A DNA stretch of 64,000 nucleotides from Caryophanales bacterium UBA6380 (GTDB lineage Bacteria; Bacillota_I; Bacilli_A; RFN20; CAG-826). The translations under genes and the position numbers were made by a program. The notes beneath the pieces are model-generated. The model was not told where the DNA came from and searched no databases. It was given only the letters and a program-made list of their open reading frames with translations. Positions 6,617 to 16,486 of this stretch are shown here, one piece after another; position 1 is the first letter of the stretch; each line of letters starts with the position of its first letter. The stretch covers positions 62,001 to 126,000 of the forward strand of contig DJQS01000011.1 in assembly GCA_002438785.1 (NCBI GenBank). Reading direction: 5' to 3'.

Positions 6617-9213
6617 ATTATAGTATTCAAATCAATTCTAATAAATTTCTCAACATCTAATATATTACCTTGAGCCAAATCTGGTTTACCACCACCAGAA
6701 CCACCTACTTCTTTAGTAATTTTTTTAATAATATCACCAGCTTTTAGTCCTTTGTTTACTAAATCCTTACTAATTCCTACCATAATAGGATGTTTATCTT
6801 CATTTTTGCCAACAAGTATTACTATGTAGTTATTCTTGTTTGCCTTAATAAGATCATAAATGGATATCATTCCATTCTTGTTAAATTCAGGCAAATATTC
6901 AGCAATTATATTTATATTGTTGATATTTTTAAATTTATTTTTCAATAAATTTGCCTCATTTTGGCAGGCTTTTTTACTAAAAGAGTCAATTATTAAATCT
7001 TTATTACTTAATTCTTCATAAAGTGATGTTAGTTTAGTCTCAATATCGTTTTCACTTGAAACATTTAATTTAGATCTTATATCATCTAATAATAATTGCT
7101 TCTTTTTTAAATATTCAAATGCTCTTTTTCCAGTTAAGGCTTGAATTCTTCTAACACCGCTAGAAATAGCTTCTTCATTTTGAATTACAAATAAACCTAT
7201 TTCGCTTGTATTATTTACATGACAGCCACCACAAAACTCAATAGAAACGTCACCAAATTTTACAACTCTAACATAATCACCATATTTCTCTCCAAATTCA
7301 GCAATAGCACCAAGCTTCATAGCTTCATTTAAAGGTAAAAGTGATGTATTACGTTCTATTGAATTTTCAATATATTCATTAACAATATTCTCGATTTTTT
7401 TAAGATCGTTATTTGAAACTTTTTCAAAATATGAAAAATCAAATCTTAAATAATCTTGATTTACAAAACTTCCTTTTTGTTTAACATCATTTCCCAAAAC
7501 TTTTATTAAAGCGCTTTGTAATAAATGTGTTGCACTATGGTTCTTCATGGTGTCATGTCTTTTATTTTTATCAATTATCAAAGTAAATTCATCCCCTATT
7601 TTAATATTTCCATATATTATTTCAATATGATGCAAATTTTGTTTATTAGGTGCCTTTGTAGTATTAATAACGTTAGCCTCAGTATTATCATTGACAATTA
7701 CACCAGTATCGCCAACTTCGCCACCCATTTCCCCATAAAATACAGTTTTATCAAAAATAACTTCACCTTTTTCATCCAAAGAGTCAACTTTAATGCCGTC
7801 TTTAAATAAACCAATTACTTTTGCTTTAATGGAATACTTATCATAAATAAATTCTTCTTCCTTAGTAAAATCAAGCAAATCTTTGGATTGCTTATTAAAT
7901 GATTCAATTATTTTTCTTGAATTTCTAGCCATCTCTTTTTGATGTTGTAAACATTTATTAAATTCATCTAAGTCAACTTTAACTCCCTTATCAGAGCAGA
8001 TTTCCTTAGTTAACTCAATTGGAAAACCAAAAGTATCATAAAGTTTAAAGGCATCTTTCCCATTCAATTCTTTAGAATTATCTATTAAAGAATTCAAAAT
8101 ATTTTCTCCTGCAACAAGAGTTTTAATGAATTTAACTTCTTCAACATGAATCAATTTTTTAATTAAATCCTTTTTCTCTAATAAATAAGGATAGAAATCT
8201 TTCATAACATTAATAACACTATCTACCAATTTATATAAAAAAGGTTCATTAAAACCAATTTTTTGACCATATCGCATTGCCCTTCTAAGAATTCTTCTTA
8301 AAACATATCCACGACCTTCATTAGAAAATGTAGCGCCATCAGCTAAAGCAAATGTACATGCTCTAATATGATCAGCAATTACTCTATATGACATTAAGTA
8401 ATCACCACTATATGGATGTTTAGCCATTTTTTCAGTGTCACGAATAATAGGCAAAAATAAATCTGTTTCAAAATTAGTATCTGTTCCTTGTAAGACGCAA
8501 GCAATTCTTTCTAAACCAGCACCAGTATCAATATTTTTATGTGGTAATTCTTTATATTTACTTCTTTCAACACCATTAACTGCATTAAATTGTGAAAAGA
8601 CAATCCCCCAAATTTCAATATAACGATCATTTTCAATATCATCCTCTAATAACTTAACACCTAAATGATCTTTATCCCACTTTTCACCTCTATCATAGAA
8701 AACTTCTGTATTAGGGCCACAAGGACCTTCACCAATTTGCCAAAAATTACCTTCTAAAGGAATTAAATGCTCTTTATTGATTCCAACCTTTTGCCATAAT
8801 TGATAAGCTTCTAAATCACTAGGATGATAGGTTACATATAATTTATCTTTGTCAATTCCGAAATATTTATCGTTTGTAAGTATATCAAAAGCCCATGGTA
8901 TAACTTCTTTTCTAAAATAATCACCAATTGAAAAATTTCCTAACATTTCAAAAAAAGTATGGTGTCTAGCTGTTTTTCCTACATTATCAATATCATTTGT
9001 ACGTATACATTTTTGTACATTTACAATTCTTTTACATTCTGGAATCTCACTACCATCAAAATATTTCTTCAGCGCACTAACGCCAGCATTTATCCATAGT
9101 AAAGTTGGATCATTATTTGGTATTAAACTTGCGCCAGGTTCGATCATATGTCCTCTTTCTTTAAAAAAATTTAACCATGTTTCTCTAATTTGTTGACTTG
9201 TTAATTTATTCAT
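6613..9213 (-). CDS. alaS: Alanyl-tRNA synthetase
   Basis: Charges tRNA-Ala. The 866-residue protein has the class II catalytic domain (RETWLNFFKERGH at the start, RHHTFFEMLGNFSIGDYF as motif 2), the tRNA-recognition region, the editing domain with HSATHLL and the zinc/editing CGGCH motif, and a C-terminal glycine-rich C-Ala segment (KEVGGSGGGKPDLAQG). Note CGGCH where CGGTH is commoner. A T-box leader precedes it, so expression should respond to uncharged tRNA-Ala. First gene of the alaS-ruvX-yrzB operon. Confidence 0.98.
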   Translation of the reverse strand: MNKLTSQQIRETWLNFFKERGHMIEPGASLIPNNDPTLLWINAGVSALKKYFDGSEIPECKRIVNVQKCIRTNDIDNVGKTARHHTFFEMLGNFSIGDYFRKEVIPWAFDILTNDKYFGIDKDKLYVTYHPSDLEAYQLWQKVGINKEHLIPLEGNFWQIGEGPCGPNTEVFYDRGEKWDKDHLGVKLLEDDIENDRYIEIWGIVFSQFNAVNGVERSKYKELPHKNIDTGAGLERIACVLQGTDTNFETDLFLPIIRDTEKMAKHPYSGDYLMSYRVIADHIRACTFALADGATFSNEGRGYVLRRILRRAMRYGQKIGFNEPFLYKLVDSVINVMKDFYPYLLEKKDLIKKLIHVEEVKFIKTLVAGENILNSLIDNSKELNGKDAFKLYDTFGFPIELTKEICSDKGVKVDLDEFNKCLQHQKEMARNSRKIIESFNKQSKDLLDFTKEEEFIYDKYSIKAKVIGLFKDGIKVDSLDEKGEVIFDKTVFYGEMGGEVGDTGVIVNDNTEANVINTTKAPNKQNLHHIEIIYGNIKIGDEFTLIIDKNKRHDTMKNHSATHLLQSALIKVLGNDVKQKGSFVNQDYLRFDFSYFEKVSNNDLKKIENIVNEYIENSIERNTSLLPLNEAMKLGAIAEFGEKYGDYVRVVKFGDVSIEFCGGCHVNNTSEIGLFVIQNEEAISSGVRRIQALTGKRAFEYLKKKQLLLDDIRSKLNVSSENDIETKLTSLYEELSNKDLIIDSFSKKACQNEANLLKNKFKNINNINIIAEYLPEFNKNGMISIYDLIKANKNNYIVILVGKNEDKHPIMVGISKDLVNKGLKAGDIIKKITKEVGGSGGGKPDLAQGNILDVEKFIRIDLNTII

Positions 9214-9229
9214 AAAATCTCCTAAAAAT

Positions 9230-9407
9230 AAAAAAGTCCCTAAGATTTAGGAACGAATCATCGCGGTACCATCCTAATTTTTAATCGTTTCGATTAAACA
9301 CTTAATTGACAAAACACATGTAACGAAAATTGGCTTATGTTTATATCTTTATATGATTTTCACCAAACACATACTCTCTAAAAAAGATATATAACACTTC
9401 TTTTTTC
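9230..9407 (-). promoter_or_regulatory. T-box riboswitch leader of alaS
   Basis: Reading leftward, the leader contains the T-box core TGGTACCGCGA (9272-9262), which pairs with the tRNA acceptor end, followed by a terminator stem GTTCCTAA/TTAGGGAC (9254-9236) and a run of T residues. The upstream part has the AGAGAG opening and GGTGAAA bulge-like segment of Stem I. A GCC (9334-9332) on the 3' side of Stem I could be the alanine specifier codon; I could not fold the stem fully, so that detail is tentative. The adjacent alaS supports tRNA-Ala as ligand. Confidence 0.92.
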
Positions 9408-9413
9408 AAAAAT

Positions 9414-9443
9414 ATTATATATTAAACAAAGTTTTAATGTAAA
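9414..9443 (-). promoter_or_regulatory. Promoter of the alaS T-box transcript
   Basis: TTTACA (9443-9438), 18-bp spacer, TATAAT (9419-9414) on the minus strand, placing transcription start near 9407, at the beginning of the T-box leader. Confidence 0.75.
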
Positions 9444-9485
9444 TATGTTTTTATTTATATAAAGCATATATGTTAAACTAATTTC

Positions 9486-10982
9486 ATGAAAAAAAATAAA
9501 ATAAAAGATGCTTTTATTCTTTTTTTTAGAATAAACGAAAGAAATTCCAATATTAAAAGAGAAATAATAGGTGGCCTATTAACATTTATATGTATGTGTT
9601 ATATTTTACCTGTCAATGCAACAATTTTATCATCTATGGGAATGAATCAAAACGGTGTTTTTGCTATTACAGCGATTGTCGCATCTATTTCAACAATAAT
9701 GATGGGACTACTCGCAAATTATCCAATAGTTTTATCAAGTGGGATGGGTTTAAATGCATATTTAGCCTATACAATATGTGGTCAAATTTTTAATGATTCA
9801 TATATGTGGCAGAAGTCATTAATAGTTTTAACATTTTCTGGCCTTTTATTTTTCATTTTTAGCATTACTCCTTTAAGACAAAAAATCCTCAAATCAATTT
9901 CAAACGATATAAAATCAATAATCAGTGCTTGCTTAGGCATTTTTTTATGTTTCGTCGCATTAAAAAACTCAGGAATTATTGTATCAGATAATGGTACATT
10001 TCTTAAATTTGGTCAGCTAATTAAAGAAATTAATAATAATGGAGTTTTAATAATAGACCCCACAAGTCTCATTTCCTTATTTGGTATAATCTTAATTATT
10101 TCTATAGCTTTTCTTAAAATAAAAAATTTCTCATTAAAAAATCTATCAATTCCAATTACAATTTTGATTTTAACAATTTTATCTATAATATGTGCTTATT
10201 CAAATTTAAATATATATGGTAAAACACTTTCAGATGGAAGTTATAACAATGGACTAATTAATTTTAAAGACTCTTCTATTTGGTTGCCATCTGGAATAAA
10301 AGATGTTGTATTTTTCGGTTATTTAAATAATCAAAGTATATCTTTTTCAAATTTATTAGTTGAAACATTAAAAGAGCCAAGAACATATATAGCAATTTTT
10401 GGCCTATTCATTGTTAATATATTTGATACAACCTCCACACTATTTAGCGTTACTAGTGAAATTAATATAAATAATGATACTACTGAGATATTAAATTTAA
10501 AAAGAGCAATGTTTGCAGATTCTTTTGGATGTCTAATAAGTGGTCCATTAGGAACAAGTAGTGTTACAACTTTAGCAGAATCTACTATAGGAGTCTCATA
10601 TGGAGCTAGAACCGGTCTATCTAGTATAATTACTGGCTTATTAATATTAGCTTGTGTTTTTTTATATCCAATATTTAATTATATTACTGCTTCTTGTATC
10701 ACAGCACCAATTTTATTTTTTGTTGGATTGACAATTTTTAATAATAGTTTTCAAAAAATTAATTTTAAAGACATCATATTATCTTTTTCTTTTTCAATAA
10801 GCATCATATTTACTTTATTAACATATTCCATAACTAAGGGCGTTGGATTAGGGTTAATCTTTTATACCATAATGATGTTGATTAATTCTAGAAAAAAAGA
10901 GTTAAACATAACAACAACTATAATAACAATTCTATTTTTAATCAATTTGCTACTTGGAGAAATCCTAAGTCATTTAAAATAA
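9486..10982 (+). CDS. NCS2/AzgA-family purine permease
   Basis: A 498-residue polytopic membrane protein, about 12-14 predicted segments, of the AzgA-like (PbuG/PbuO) branch of nucleobase:cation symporters, importing hypoxanthine, guanine or adenine. Diagnostic stretches are YILPVNATILSSMGM, SSGMGLNAYLAYTICGQ, IVNIFDTTSTLF and GPLGTSSVTTLAESTIGVSYGARTGL. There is no Shine-Dalgarno; TGT-TAAACT (extended -10) ends 6 nt before the ATG, so the mRNA may be leaderless. It diverges from alaS. The exact base transported cannot be read from the sequence. Confidence 0.92.
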   Translation: MKKNKIKDAFILFFRINERNSNIKREIIGGLLTFICMCYILPVNATILSSMGMNQNGVFAITAIVASISTIMMGLLANYPIVLSSGMGLNAYLAYTICGQIFNDSYMWQKSLIVLTFSGLLFFIFSITPLRQKILKSISNDIKSIISACLGIFLCFVALKNSGIIVSDNGTFLKFGQLIKEINNNGVLIIDPTSLISLFGIILIISIAFLKIKNFSLKNLSIPITILILTILSIICAYSNLNIYGKTLSDGSYNNGLINFKDSSIWLPSGIKDVVFFGYLNNQSISFSNLLVETLKEPRTYIAIFGLFIVNIFDTTSTLFSVTSEININNDTTEILNLKRAMFADSFGCLISGPLGTSSVTTLAESTIGVSYGARTGLSSIITGLLILACVFLYPIFNYITASCITAPILFFVGLTIFNNSFQKINFKDIILSFSFSISIIFTLLTYSITKGVGLGLIFYTIMMLINSRKKELNITTTIITILFLINLLLGEILSHLK

Positions 10983-11003
10983 AAAGTCGCAGATTTAAAC
11001 TAT

Positions 11004-12137
11004 TTAATAATTTTTTAATATTCCATGATAATAAACCTTATCGATAATTCCCCCACCTAGACATATTTCGCCATCATAAAGTACACATGCTTGTCCGGGT
11101 GTAACTGCTTTATATGGAGAATCAAAAACTAAGCTTATAGAACCATCATCATTATTAAATAAAGTTACTCCTAGGTCTTTTTGTCTATATCTAAATTTTG
11201 CATACAAATGGGTATTATTTTCTATTTTGCCATTGAACAAATTAATTTCATTGACAATACACGAATCACTAAATAAGTGTTCATCTTCACTTCCACTTGC
11301 TACATATAAAATGTTGTTTTTTACATCTTTTTTGCAAACAAACCATCCTTTAGCTATTTCTCCTTCAATTCCGCCTATTCCAAGCCCTTTTCTTTGACCT
11401 AATGTATAATACATAACACCGTCATGATTGCCAAGAATACGATTATTGGCTATGTCTACGATATTTCCTTTTTTTGCTGGAATATAATTTTTTAAAAACT
11501 CTTTGAAATTTCTTTCACCGATAAAACACACGCCAGTTGAATCTTTTTTATCTTCAACACTTAATAAATTTAATTTGTGAGCTATTGCTCTTACCTCATC
11601 TTTTGTAATATCACCGAGTGGAAATAAACAACTTTTTAGTTGTTTTAATGAAATTTGACTTAAAAAATAGGTTTGGTCTTTGCTTTTATCTTTAGCTTTA
11701 TATAAATATGTTTTTTCTCCAACATCAACTCTTTTTGCGTAATGTCCCATGGCAATCATATCGCATCCATTTTTCTTAGCAAAATTATAAAATGCATCGA
11801 ATTTTATATATTTATTACAAAAAATATCAGGATTTGGAGTTCTTCCTTTTTCGTATTCTTTTATAAAATAAGTAAAGACATTATTCCAATATTCTTTTAT
11901 AAAATCAATACGCATCATAGGCAAATATAAGGCTTCTGCAACTTTGCAAGCATCTTGATAATCTTTTTCTTGTGGGCAAATATTATCATCAATTGTAGGA
12001 TTGCCTAATACATCATTATTAGCCATGCTGTCCCAATTTCTCATAAAGCAGCATACAACTTCATAGCCTTGTTTTTTTAATAAATAAGCGGCAACTGCAC
12101 TATCAACACCACCGCTTAATCCAAGCATTACTTTCAT
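11004..12137 (-). CDS. mnmA: tRNA-specific 2-thiouridylase
   Basis: Adds sulfur at C2 of wobble U34 in tRNAs for Lys, Glu and Gln. At 377 residues it shows the PP-loop GLSGGVDSAVAAYLL (6-20), the catalytic cysteines Cys107 (NPDIFCNKYIKF) and Cys204 (STGVCFIGERNF), and the LGQRKGLGIGG motif before the C-terminal beta barrel. Its ATG overlaps the TGA of dtd (ATGA), so the two tRNA-quality genes are co-translated. Sulfur donor genes are not in the window. Confidence 0.97.
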   Translation of the reverse strand: MKVMLGLSGGVDSAVAAYLLKKQGYEVVCCFMRNWDSMANNDVLGNPTIDDNICPQEKDYQDACKVAEALYLPMMRIDFIKEYWNNVFTYFIKEYEKGRTPNPDIFCNKYIKFDAFYNFAKKNGCDMIAMGHYAKRVDVGEKTYLYKAKDKSKDQTYFLSQISLKQLKSCLFPLGDITKDEVRAIAHKLNLLSVEDKKDSTGVCFIGERNFKEFLKNYIPAKKGNIVDIANNRILGNHDGVMYYTLGQRKGLGIGGIEGEIAKGWFVCKKDVKNNILYVASGSEDEHLFSDSCIVNEINLFNGKIENNTHLYAKFRYRQKDLGVTLFNNDDGSISLVFDSPYKAVTPGQACVLYDGEICLGGGIIDKVYYHGILKNY

Positions 12138-12586
12138 TTAAATAATTCCTCGCTATCTATAGCCAATGTAAATGGTCCATCATTTGTTAAACTAACTTTC
12201 ATATCTTCCCCATAAATTCCTTCTTTAACTATTAAATTTAACTTTCTTAAAGAATTATTAAAATATTCATATAATTCTTTAGCCTCGTTATAATTTAAAC
12301 AATTCGTAAAAGAAGGCCTATTTCCTTTTTTTATATCAGCATATAAAGTAAATTGTGATACACTCAAAATTTCACCATTAACATCATAAATAGATTTGTT
12401 AGTTTTTCCAAAATCATCCATAAAAATCCTTAATTTAGAAATTTTTTCAGCCATCTTATCACAAATTTCCTTATTATCATTAAAAGTGAATGAAACTAAT
12501 AATAAATAACCTCTATGAATTGAACTAATCGTTAAATCATTGCAAATGACGTTAGCATTTAATACATTTTGTAATACGATTTTCAT
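12134..12586 (-). CDS. dtd: D-aminoacyl-tRNA deacylase
   Basis: Hydrolyses D-aminoacyl-tRNA and Gly-tRNA-Ala mischarges. The 150-residue length and the two signature motifs SQFTLYAD and NDGPFT (canonical SQFTL and NxGPxT) identify it. The first gene of dtd-mnmA. It lacks a Shine-Dalgarno: TATAAT ends 7 nt before the ATG, and this -10 overlaps the one for the divergent rarA gene. TGA stop, overlapping the mnmA ATG. Confidence 0.95.
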   Translation of the reverse strand: MKIVLQNVLNANVICNDLTISSIHRGYLLLVSFTFNDNKEICDKMAEKISKLRIFMDDFGKTNKSIYDVNGEILSVSQFTLYADIKKGNRPSFTNCLNYNEAKELYEYFNNSLRKLNLIVKEGIYGEDMKVSLTNDGPFTLAIDSEELFK

Positions 12587-12593
12587 GCTTATT

Positions 12594-12603
12594 ATTATAT
12601 AAT
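12594..12603. promoter_or_regulatory. Overlapping divergent -10 elements between dtd and rarA
   Basis: The palindrome ATTATATAAT gives TATAAT on the minus strand at 12599-12594 (7 nt from the dtd ATG) and TATAAT on the plus strand at 12598-12603 (6 nt from the rarA ATG). The entire intergenic gap is 23 bp and neither gene has a Shine-Dalgarno. -35 elements, which would lie inside the opposite gene, are weak. Confidence 0.55.
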
Positions 12604-12609
12604 ATTTTT

Positions 12610-13872
12610 ATGTTAAAACCACTAGCTTTTCGAATTAGACCATTTCATATTCAAGATATTCTAGGTCAAAATAATTTAATTGGCCCTACAGGATTTTTAA
12701 CAAATTCAATTAAAGAAAAAATTCCTTTATCGTTTATATTATTCGGACCTCCAGGTACTGGTAAAACTACTATTGCTGAAGCATATGCACATGATATAAA
12801 TTTGCCATATAAAAAATTAAATGCTGTAATTTCTAATAAAAAAGATCTTGAAGATTCCATCAAAGTAGCCATCTCAAATCCACCATTAATTTTAATAATT
12901 GATGAAGTTCATCGTTTAAACAAAGATAAACAAGATATTTTACTGCCTTATATTGAAGATGGAACTATTATATTAATAGGCGCGACCACATCTAATCCAT
13001 ATATTGCTATAAATAAAGCTATTAGAAGTCGTACGCATATTTTAGAAGTTAAAAAACTAACAGCTGATGAAATTATTGATGGCTTAAAAAAAGCTATAAG
13101 TTTACCAAATGGTCTAAGTAATAAAATAACTTTAGGGGATGATATATTAAAATACATTGCTGATATTTCTGGTGGAGATTTTCGCTTTGCTTTGAATTTT
13201 CTTGAAGTGATTTATTTAACTTTTAAAGATGAAATTATTACTCTTGATAAAGTAAAATCAATATCTAAAATTTCTAATATTCAAATGGATAAAAATGATG
13301 ATGATCATTATGATGCAGTAAGTGCATTACAAAAATCAATACGTGGTAGCGATGTAAATGCAGCCTTATATTATCTAGCAAGACTTTGTGTCGCAAATGA
13401 TCTAGATTCAATTAGTCGAAGACTTTTAATCACTGCCTATGAGGATATCGGATTAGCAAACCCAAATGCAGTTTTAAGATGTAAAGAAGCAATAGATGCT
13501 GCTAATCAAGTAGGATTCCCTGAAGCAAGAATACCACTAGCAAATTCAGTAATAGATTTAGCCTTATCGCCAAAAAGTAAATCAGCTGAAATATCAATTG
13601 ATTCAGCTATGACATTCGTTAATGAAAAGCCATTAGATGTTTTGGATTATTTAAAATTAACGCCAGTAAATACCCAAGAAATTGATAAATACCCCTACGA
13701 TAGACCTGATCTATGGATAAAGATGCAGTACCTTCCAGAATTAATTAAAAATGTTGAATTTTATAAAGAATCTAATGCTGGACAATACGAAAAATTATTA
13801 AATGAAAACTATCATAAAATTAAACAAATTAAACGTATCAGCAATTTGCGAGAACTAAAAACTAAAAAATAA
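12610..13872 (+). CDS. rarA: Replication-associated recombination protein A (MgsA/RarA)
   Basis: AAA+ ATPase acting at stalled replication forks. The 420-residue protein has Walker A FGPPGTGKTT (45-54), Walker B LILIIDEVHRLNK, sensor GATTSNPY and arginine-finger region NKAIRSRTHILE, then the helical lid and the C-terminal MgsA domain (VSALQKSIRGSD, ARIPLANSVIDLALSPKS). It starts without a Shine-Dalgarno, 6 nt after a TATAAT. Its 3' end overlaps the convergent nucleoside phosphorylase gene by 11 bp. Confidence 0.95.
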   Translation: MLKPLAFRIRPFHIQDILGQNNLIGPTGFLTNSIKEKIPLSFILFGPPGTGKTTIAEAYAHDINLPYKKLNAVISNKKDLEDSIKVAISNPPLILIIDEVHRLNKDKQDILLPYIEDGTIILIGATTSNPYIAINKAIRSRTHILEVKKLTADEIIDGLKKAISLPNGLSNKITLGDDILKYIADISGGDFRFALNFLEVIYLTFKDEIITLDKVKSISKISNIQMDKNDDDHYDAVSALQKSIRGSDVNAALYYLARLCVANDLDSISRRLLITAYEDIGLANPNAVLRCKEAIDAANQVGFPEARIPLANSVIDLALSPKSKSAEISIDSAMTFVNEKPLDVLDYLKLTPVNTQEIDKYPYDRPDLWIKMQYLPELIKNVEFYKESNAGQYEKLLNENYHKIKQIKRISNLRELKTKK

Positions 13873-15115
13873 AAGCAGAACGTGTTTCTTCTATTATCGA
13901 GTCATAATCATTTTTATTAGTATACAAAGTACAAAGCAATTCACCATCTAAAACACTATCACCTATTTTTTTATTTAAAATAATACCAGCAGACATATCG
14001 ATTACATCAGTAATTACTTCTCTTCCACCACCTAATTTCATGGATGATTTTCCAATAGTTAGTGCATCGATTCTTTTAATAATACCCGCTTTCTTACTAA
14101 ATACTGGAATTATATTTTTTGCAACAGGAAATTTTTCTGGATTAGTAATATATGAGATATCACCTTTTTGAGCTCTTACAAATTCTATAAATTTTTCAAA
14201 GGCTTTACCATTTTTTATATTATTTAAAATAGCATTTTGTGCTTCTTTCTCATTATTAAACAATTTGGCTTGGACTAACATAATAGAACCACTATTAACA
14301 CATAAATCAAATAAATCTTTTGGACCATTGCCTTTTAAAGTAGCAATAGCTTCTTTTACTTCTAAATTATTTCCAACAGCCATGCCTAAAGGCTGATCCA
14401 TATCTGTAACTTCAGCTTTAACATTTTTTCCTAAATGTTCTCCTATATTTATCATTAAATTCGCTAGTTCTTTAGCTTTTTCTTTGGTTTTCATAAATGC
14501 ACCGCTTCCATATTTAACATCAAGCAAAATGCAATCAGCACCACTTGCAAGTTTTTTTGACATAATTGAAGAAGCAATTAATGGGATAGAACTTACAGTT
14601 GCTGTAACATCACGCAATGCATAAAGTTTTTTATCAGCTGGGTCTAAATCGCTAGTTTGACCTATAATTGCCATTCCAACTTCCTTAATTTGTTTTTTAA
14701 ATTCAAAAATATTTTCGTAAATATTAAAACCAGGAATTGACTCGAGTTTGTCTAATGTTCCACCAGTATGTCCTAATCCTCTTCCACTCATTTTAGCTAG
14801 TTTTCCTCCACAACTGGCAACCATTGGACCTAAAACTAAACTAACTTTATCTCCAACACCACCCGTAGAATGTTTATCAACTTTTAAACCTGGAATATCA
14901 GATAAATCCCACACTTCGCCACTATTTTTCATTTCATCAGTAAGTATCGAAGTTTCTTTCGTATCCATTCCTTTTAAATATATTGCCATTAATAAAGCAC
15001 TAGCTTGATAATCTGGTATATGGCCATTCACATAATTTTCAATAAAAAAATGTAGTTCATCACGTGTTAATTTAAATCCATCTCTTTTATGTTCGATAAT
15101 TTCTTCCATTAGCAT
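13862..15115 (-). CDS. pdp: Pyrimidine-nucleoside (thymidine) phosphorylase
   Basis: Cleaves (deoxy)uridine or thymidine with phosphate for salvage. The 417-residue protein shows the family signature SGRGLGHTGGTLDKLE and the phosphate/nucleoside loop VDKHSTGGVGDK, with KYGSGAFM and a C-terminal domain with KLGGGRE. It is slightly shorter than the usual 433 residues, the missing part being at the C terminus. A GAGG 10 nt before the ATG at 15115 favours that start over the ATG two codons later. Thymidine versus broad pyrimidine specificity is unresolved. Confidence 0.93.
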   Translation of the reverse strand: MLMEEIIEHKRDGFKLTRDELHFFIENYVNGHIPDYQASALLMAIYLKGMDTKETSILTDEMKNSGEVWDLSDIPGLKVDKHSTGGVGDKVSLVLGPMVASCGGKLAKMSGRGLGHTGGTLDKLESIPGFNIYENIFEFKKQIKEVGMAIIGQTSDLDPADKKLYALRDVTATVSSIPLIASSIMSKKLASGADCILLDVKYGSGAFMKTKEKAKELANLMINIGEHLGKNVKAEVTDMDQPLGMAVGNNLEVKEAIATLKGNGPKDLFDLCVNSGSIMLVQAKLFNNEKEAQNAILNNIKNGKAFEKFIEFVRAQKGDISYITNPEKFPVAKNIIPVFSKKAGIIKRIDALTIGKSSMKLGGGREVITDVIDMSAGIILNKKIGDSVLDGELLCTLYTNKNDYDSIIEETRSAFIF

Positions 15116-15190
15116 ATATTTTTAACCTCTTTTTAATAGTTTATCATATTTAAAATAGATTTTTTATATTAAAAACAATATGATTAATAT

Positions 15191-16486
15191 ATGAAAAATT
15201 TTAACGAATTTAAAACTCACATGTCGAAGCATTATCCAGAAAACATAGTCGAAAAATTAATCAATACGTTTGATAATTCTCCAACTGGATGTTTATTAAT
15301 AAATCAAAATAAAACTACTATAGAACAACTAAAAAACTACTTTAAGACTTTAATGCCACATCCTTTTATAAAAAATGCTTATTATTTTAATAAAGAAATC
15401 GATAAACCTGGAAAGTCCTTTCTATTTGATAATGGTGCCTATTATATAATGGATTCGAGTAGTCTAATAATTAGTTACTTACTTGAGATTAATGATAATG
15501 ATAATATATTAGATCTTTGCGCAGCTCCTGGTGGCAAATCAATTTCAATTTCATTAAAGAATAAAAATAGTAATATAATCAGTAACGATATTTCTATGCC
15601 AAGAATACTATCGATGCGTGAAAATATTGAAAGACTCGGAATTACTAACATAGTATTGACAAATAATGATTTTTCACATGTTTATAAAAAATTTTTAAAT
15701 ACTTTTGATATCATAATTTTAGATGCTCCATGCAGTGGTTCTAGTATGTTTAGAAAAAATATATTAGCTCAACTTGATTGGTCTATAGATAAAGTTAATA
15801 AATGTGTTGAAATTCAAAAAGCGTTAATCGACATAGCCTTTCAAATGTTAAAACCAAATGGAATATTATCATATTCAACTTGTTCTTTTTCTTATGAAGA
15901 AAATGAAGGTGTAATTTTAGATTTTATCAAAAAAAATAGAAACGCCTATTTAGTTGATATTCCTAAAATCGAAGGTGAGTATCGCCATCCGGATTTGCCA
16001 AATGCCATACATTTATTTCCTTTTCTATACAAAGGTGAAGGTCAATTTGTTTGCCAAATTAAAAAAGTTTCAAATGAATTTTCAAATAGAAAAATAAATA
16101 AAAAATTAGAAGAAAATAAACTTGCAATATATAATCTTAATTATTTTAAGTATCAAGAAATATTTAAAAATCACATATTTTTGTTTAATAATGAACTAGA
16201 TTTAACCTCTTTGAATATTATAAAAAAAGGGTTAGATGCTTTTGAAATAAGAAATAATGAAAATATTCCCACTTTTCATCTTGCACATTATTTGCCAAAA
16301 AATAATTCAATTAAATTAGATGAAAGCGAAGCAAAAAAATATTTGCATGGTGATGTTATTATTAGAAACAATTTAAGACTTAATGATGGATATTATATAG
16401 TTTCTTTTGACAGCATAAACCTTGGTATAATAAAAAAAGTAGGAAGTAACTTAAAAAACTTTTACCCAAAAGGTCTACGACATTAA
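15191..16486 (+). CDS. RsmF-like rRNA/tRNA cytosine-C5 methyltransferase
   Basis: SAM-dependent m5C methyltransferase of the NOL1/NOP2/Sun family. At 431 residues it has the SAM motif LDLCAAPGGKS (108-117), the two cysteines of the mechanism, Cys181 in DAPCSGSSMFRKN and Cys231 in YSTCSFSYEENEG, and a C-terminal region (about 290-431) resembling the RsmF pre-PUA/PUA part. SSMFRKN after the PC motif points to RsmF rather than RsmB, and there is no N-terminal NusB domain. It begins without a Shine-Dalgarno, 6 nt after TATGAT. Target cytosine not determinable. Confidence 0.88.
   Translation: MKNFNEFKTHMSKHYPENIVEKLINTFDNSPTGCLLINQNKTTIEQLKNYFKTLMPHPFIKNAYYFNKEIDKPGKSFLFDNGAYYIMDSSSLIISYLLEINDNDNILDLCAAPGGKSISISLKNKNSNIISNDISMPRILSMRENIERLGITNIVLTNNDFSHVYKKFLNTFDIIILDAPCSGSSMFRKNILAQLDWSIDKVNKCVEIQKALIDIAFQMLKPNGILSYSTCSFSYEENEGVILDFIKKNRNAYLVDIPKIEGEYRHPDLPNAIHLFPFLYKGEGQFVCQIKKVSNEFSNRKINKKLEENKLAIYNLNYFKYQEIFKNHIFLFNNELDLTSLNIIKKGLDAFEIRNNENIPTFHLAHYLPKNNSIKLDESEAKKYLHGDVIIRNNLRLNDGYYIVSFDSINLGIIKKVGSNLKNFYPKGLRH

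Noticed and set aside
7506..7519. TTAAAGCGCTTTGT inside alaS as a third cre site
   Set aside because: The outer TG and CA of the cre consensus are missing and the site is deep inside a coding region.
7525..7809. Plus-strand open frames within alaS, ftsK, rnjB and other genes
   Set aside because: They lie antisense to well-conserved proteins, have no ribosome sites and no recognisable motifs.
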